This document shows positions 61,158 through 64,000 of a DNA stretch of 64,000 nt, piece after piece (position 1 is the stretch's first letter; each line of letters begins with the position of its first letter). A model generated the notes under the pieces. That model was not told where the DNA came from. It searched no databases and saw nothing but the letters and a program-made list of their open reading frames with translations. The stretch comes from an uncultured Prevotella sp. GTDB taxonomy: Bacteria; Bacteroidota; Bacteroidia; Bacteroidales; Bacteroidaceae. The DNA lies in assembly GCA_945869265.1 (NCBI GenBank), contig CAMBOI010000006.1:29941-93940 (forward strand), written 5' to 3'. A program made the position numbers and the translations under genes.

Positions 61158-62153
61158 ATGTTCGATTGCGGTAAGATAGCCATTATAGGTGGCGGAAGCT
61201 GGGCAACAGCCATTGCCAAGATTGTGGTGGGACACACTCACCACATCGGTTGGTATATGCGACGTGACGACCGCATTGAGGAGTTTAGACGCATGGGACA
61301 CAACCCAGCTTATCTGACAAGCGTGCACTTCGACACCAACGAGATTTCTTTTTCGAGCGACATCAACCGCATTGTGCAGGATTATGACACATTGGTGTTC
61401 GTGACTCCATCGCCCTACTTGAAGAACCATCTCAAGAAACTCAAGACGAGGATTCGCGACAAGTTTATCATAACTGCCATCAAGGGTATTGTACCCGACG
61501 AGAACCTCGTATGCTCGGAATATTTTCACCAGGTGTATGACGTGCCCTACGACAATCTTGCTTGCATCGGTGGTCCATCGCATGCCGAGGAAGTGGCGCT
61601 CGAACGACTCTCCTACCTCACCGTAGGCTGTTCCGACCGCGAAAAAGCGCAGGCTTTCTGCGATGTGCTCAATAGTGAGGTGATCAAAACCAAAACCAGC
61701 AGCGATGTCATCGGCATAGAATATTCATCGGTATTGAAGAATGTATATGCCATTGCCGCCGGTATATGCAGCGGACTGAAGTTTGGCGATAATTTTCAGG
61801 CGGTGCTCATGTCGAATGCCGTGCAGGAAATGTCGAGATTTCTCTCAGCAGTGCATCCTATAGATCGCAGTGTATATGACTCGGTGTATCTTGGCGACCT
61901 GCTTGTGACGGGCTACAGCAATTTCTCGCGCAACCGCACCTTCGGCACCATGATTGGCAAAGGCTATAGCGTGAAGAGCGCACAGATTGAGATGGAAATG
62001 ATAGCCGAAGGTTTCTTCGGAACTAAGTGCATGAAGGAAATCAACCGACGTATGCATGTCAACATGCCAATCCTGGATGCTGTGTATAACATATTATATG
62101 AACGCATCAGTCCGCAGATTGAAATCAAGCTGCTCACGGATTCGTTTAGGTAA
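61158..62153 (+). CDS. gpsA: NAD(P)-dependent glycerol-3-phosphate dehydrogenase
   Basis: 331 residues; makes sn-glycerol-3-phosphate for phospholipids. It opens with the Rossmann motif AIIGGGSWATAIAKIV. VFVTPSPYLKNHLKKL, IITAIKGIVPDENLVCSEYF and CIGGPSHAEEVALER mark the coenzyme and substrate sites. The C-terminal domain has the catalytic Lys region IEYSSVLKNVYAIAAGICSG. It lies between lysS and pgi with short gaps. Confidence 0.96.
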   Translation: MFDCGKIAIIGGGSWATAIAKIVVGHTHHIGWYMRRDDRIEEFRRMGHNPAYLTSVHFDTNEISFSSDINRIVQDYDTLVFVTPSPYLKNHLKKLKTRIRDKFIITAIKGIVPDENLVCSEYFHQVYDVPYDNLACIGGPSHAEEVALERLSYLTVGCSDREKAQAFCDVLNSEVIKTKTSSDVIGIEYSSVLKNVYAIAAGICSGLKFGDNFQAVLMSNAVQEMSRFLSAVHPIDRSVYDSVYLGDLLVTGYSNFSRNRTFGTMIGKGYSVKSAQIEMEMIAEGFFGTKCMKEINRRMHVNMPILDAVYNILYERISPQIEIKLLTDSFR

Positions 62154-62189
62154 ATGAAGAGTGAAGAATTAATAAAATCATTGTAAATT

Positions 62190-63545
62190 ATGAAAAATAT
62201 AACACTTGACATCACAAAGGCTGCACAGTTTCTGAAAGCTGGTGCAGTGGAGGCTCTCAAACCTCAGGTAAAGGCCGCTCAGGAGGCCCTCGAAAACGGC
62301 ACATGCCCTGGTAATGATTTCTTAGGATGGCTCCATCTGCCATCGTCAATCTCTGCTGATTTCATCAAGCAGATTCAGGATTGCGCCAATGTTCTCCGCC
62401 AAAACTGCGAGGCAATAGTAGTTGCAGGTATCGGCGGTAGCTACCTCGGCGCTCGCGCAGTGATTGAGGCTCTCAGCAACTCATTCGCTTGGCTCGTGGG
62501 CGACACCAAAAACCCCACCATCCTCTTTGCAGGAAACAATATCGGTGAGGACTATCTCTCTGAGCTCACCGACTATCTGAAGGACAAGAAGTTTGGTGTA
62601 ATCAACATCTCAAAGTCGGGTACAACCACCGAGACTGCCCTCACATTCCGTCTGCTGAAGAAGCAGTGCGAGGACCAGCGTGGCAAGGAAGAGGCTAAGA
62701 AGGTTATCGTAGCTGTCACCGATGCTAAGAAGGGTGCAGCACGCACATGTGCCGACAAGGAGGGATACACCTCATTCATCATCCCCGACAATGTGGGCGG
62801 ACGCTTCTCAGTGCTCACTCCGGTGGGACTTCTGCCTATCGCCTGTGCAGGATTCGATATCGCAAAGCTCGTTGAGGGAGCTCAGTCGATGGAGAAGGCT
62901 TGCGGCAAGGATGTACCATTTGATGAGAACATCGCTGCACAGTATGCTGCAGTGCGCAACGCCCTGTATGCCGAAGCTGGCAAGAAGATCGAGATTATGG
63001 TTAACTATCAGCCTAAGCTTCACTTTATGAGTGAGTGGTGGAAGCAGCTCTTTGGCGAGAGCGAGGGTAAGGACGGAAAGGGTATCTTCCCCGCATCATG
63101 CGACTTCACCACCGACCTCCACTCTATGGGTCAGTGGATTCAGGAAGGCGAGCGCACCATCTACGAGACAGTCATCAGCGTTGAGAAACCCAACCGCACC
63201 ATGCTCTTCCCCAATGATGAGGAGAACCTTGACGGTCTGAACTTCCTCGCTGGCAAGCGCGTGGATGATGTCAACAAGATGGCAGAACTCGGCACACGCC
63301 TTGCACACGTTGACGGTGGTGTGCCTAACATCCGCATCTCCATGCCCGAACTCAACGAGTATTATCTCGGCCAGCTCATCTACTTCTTCGAGATTGGTTG
63401 CGGCATCAGCGGCAATGTCCTCGGAGTTAACCCGTTCAACCAGCCTGGAGTAGAGGCATACAAGAAGAACATGTTTGCACTGCTCGACAAACCAGGATAT
63501 GAGGCTGAGAGCAAGGCTATCAAGGCTCGTCTTGAGAACGAATAA
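62190..63545 (+). CDS. pgi: Glucose-6-phosphate isomerase
   Basis: 451 residues, the shorter bacterial type. Substrate-site motifs: [37 protein letters not shown] and [20 protein letters not shown], the catalytic Glu in [13 protein letters not shown], and the near C-terminal [19 protein letters not shown]. Preceded by a short A/T spacer with GAAGAGTGAAGAA repeats and followed by a strong terminator. Confidence 0.97.
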   Translation: MKNITLDITKAAQFLKAGAVEALKPQVKAAQEALENGTCPGNDFLGWLHLPSSISADFIKQIQDCANVLRQNCEAIVVAGIGGSYLGARAVIEALSNSFAWLVGDTKNPTILFAGNNIGEDYLSELTDYLKDKKFGVINISKSGTTTETALTFRLLKKQCEDQRGKEEAKKVIVAVTDAKKGAARTCADKEGYTSFIIPDNVGGRFSVLTPVGLLPIACAGFDIAKLVEGAQSMEKACGKDVPFDENIAAQYAAVRNALYAEAGKKIEIMVNYQPKLHFMSEWWKQLFGESEGKDGKGIFPASCDFTTDLHSMGQWIQEGERTIYETVISVEKPNRTMLFPNDEENLDGLNFLAGKRVDDVNKMAELGTRLAHVDGGVPNIRISMPELNEYYLGQLIYFFEIGCGISGNVLGVNPFNQPGVEAYKKNMFALLDKPGYEAESKAIKARLENE

Positions 63546-63560
63546 TAATCAATAATATTG

Positions 63561-63598
63561 GAGGCAAGGGAATTTTCGTTTCCCTTGCCTTCATTTTT
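63561..63598 (+). terminator. Intrinsic terminator after pgi
   Basis: GGCAAGGGAA (63563-63572) pairs perfectly with TTCCCTTGCC (63580-63589), followed by TTCATTTTT. It closes the lysS-gpsA-pgi run. Confidence 0.85.
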
Positions 63599-63611
63599 AT
63601 AACATATTCCG

Positions 63612-64000
63612 ATGAACATTATCGACTTCAGTCTTCAGCACTCCGTCATCAACACTTACATGTCGGAACTTCGCGACAGCAACTATCAGAAAAGCCCTCT
63701 TCTCTTCCGCAACAACATACGTCGCATAGGTCAGTTTATTGCATATGAGATAAGCAAGCAACTTGACTATCATGACATCAACGTGGTGACCCCACTCGGC
63801 AACGCAGCAATAGCGGTACCCACCGACAAGATTGTTGTCGCCACAGTGTTGCGTGCTGGACTTCCAATGCACAACGGAATACTGAGCGTGTTCGACAAGG
63901 CAGAAAATGCCTTCGCAAGTGCATATCGCACCTACGAGGACGATGCACACACCCAAGTGGGAATACATGTGGAATACCTTGCCGCCCCATCGCTCGATGG
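63612..64000 (+). CDS. upp: Uracil phosphoribosyltransferase (3' end outside window)
   Basis: The first 129 codons are present. They run MNIIDFSLQHSVINTYMSEL, then YQKSPLLFRNNIRRIGQFIA, TPLGNAAIAVPTDKIVVATV and LRAGLPMHNGILSVFDKAEN, which are the N-terminal and central parts of UPRTase. It salvages uracil to UMP with PRPP. The frame stays open to the last base. It starts 14 bases after the pgi terminator. The PRPP-binding loop expected in the C-terminal half lies beyond the window. Confidence 0.9.
   Translation, partial: MNIIDFSLQHSVINTYMSELRDSNYQKSPLLFRNNIRRIGQFIAYEISKQLDYHDINVVTPLGNAAIAVPTDKIVVATVLRAGLPMHNGILSVFDKAENAFASAYRTYEDDAHTQVGIHVEYLAAPSLD

Noticed and set aside
27015..64000. Numerous long antisense ORFs opposite core genes
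   Set aside because: They are shadows of well-recognised proteins in GC-richer DNA and show no family patterns.
1..64000. Prophage or conjugative element
   Set aside because: No integrase, capsid, tail, relaxase or Tra genes were recognised; the only mobility gene is the HUH transposase at 4321-4776.

Overview
The window is a chromosomal segment of a member of the Bacteroidales, most likely Prevotellaceae. Supporting signs are the Bacteroidales-type promoters (a TTTG element, 19-20 bases, then TAnnTTTG), weak Shine-Dalgarno sites, exported proteins whose predicted mature ends begin with Gln, an UpxY-type NusG paralogue, the succinate-propionate pathway (methylmalonyl-CoA mutase plus a Na+-pumping decarboxylase) and a menaquinone operon. 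Family assignments rest on motif and sequence recognition only; no search was run.

Layout. 1-3.7 kb: end of mscL, then clpS-clpA-aat, a compact N-degron proteolysis operon. 3.7-5.0 kb: decayed Fic-like and RhuM-like remnants, then an HUH (REP-associated) transposase bracketed by mirror-image palindromes. 5.0-9.8 kb: alaX, an exported nitroreductase and a Dna2-like nuclease-helicase, all on the minus strand. 10.3-26.3 kb: a visibly AT-richer accessory island on the minus strand, bracketed by two direct copies of the 5' end and promoter region of an upxY gene. 27.0-33.6 kb: lactate permease, YeiH-type exporter and both methylmalonyl-CoA mutase subunits. 33.9-38.3 kb: AspT-type transporter and the gamma, biotin-carrier and beta parts of a Na+-dependent decarboxylase. 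38.3-48.1 kb: a LuxR-type regulator with a degenerate receiver, tRNA-Thr(CGT), tex, a nucleotidyltransferase remnant, a phytase-like secreted protein, uvrA and a class A PBP. 48.3-52.2 kb: pyrB, pyrI, glyA, aroB. 52.2-59.2 kb: a men operon and a ROK kinase (minus strand). 59.4-64.0 kb: lysS, gpsA, pgi and the start of upp.

The part most likely to be undescribed is the island operon at 26.2-12.5 kb. It reads: UpxY antiterminator; exported MORN/YwqK-repeat trypsin-like protease; exported PPC-domain protein; exported TPR protein; two tandem exported TPR-CHAT proteases; exported caspase-like protease; ECF sigma factor; single-pass anti-sigma-like protein. The genes overlap or nearly touch, and a strong intrinsic terminator follows. 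All six effector proteins carry Sec-type signal sequences, so three protease classes are predicted to act outside the cytoplasm, on the same side as the C-terminal domain of the membrane regulator. I propose an envelope-sensing proteolytic cascade feeding an ECF sigma factor. This resembles in logic, but not in location, the TPR-CHAT/sigma pairing known from type III-E CRISPR systems. A second small module downstream (small membrane protein, unknown protein, J-domain protein, zinc-ribbon protein) may belong with it.

Spacers between genes in several places consist of short TTAGGAAT-like or TTCAATTT-like microrepeats, and one such stretch appears to lie inside the uvrA reading frame.
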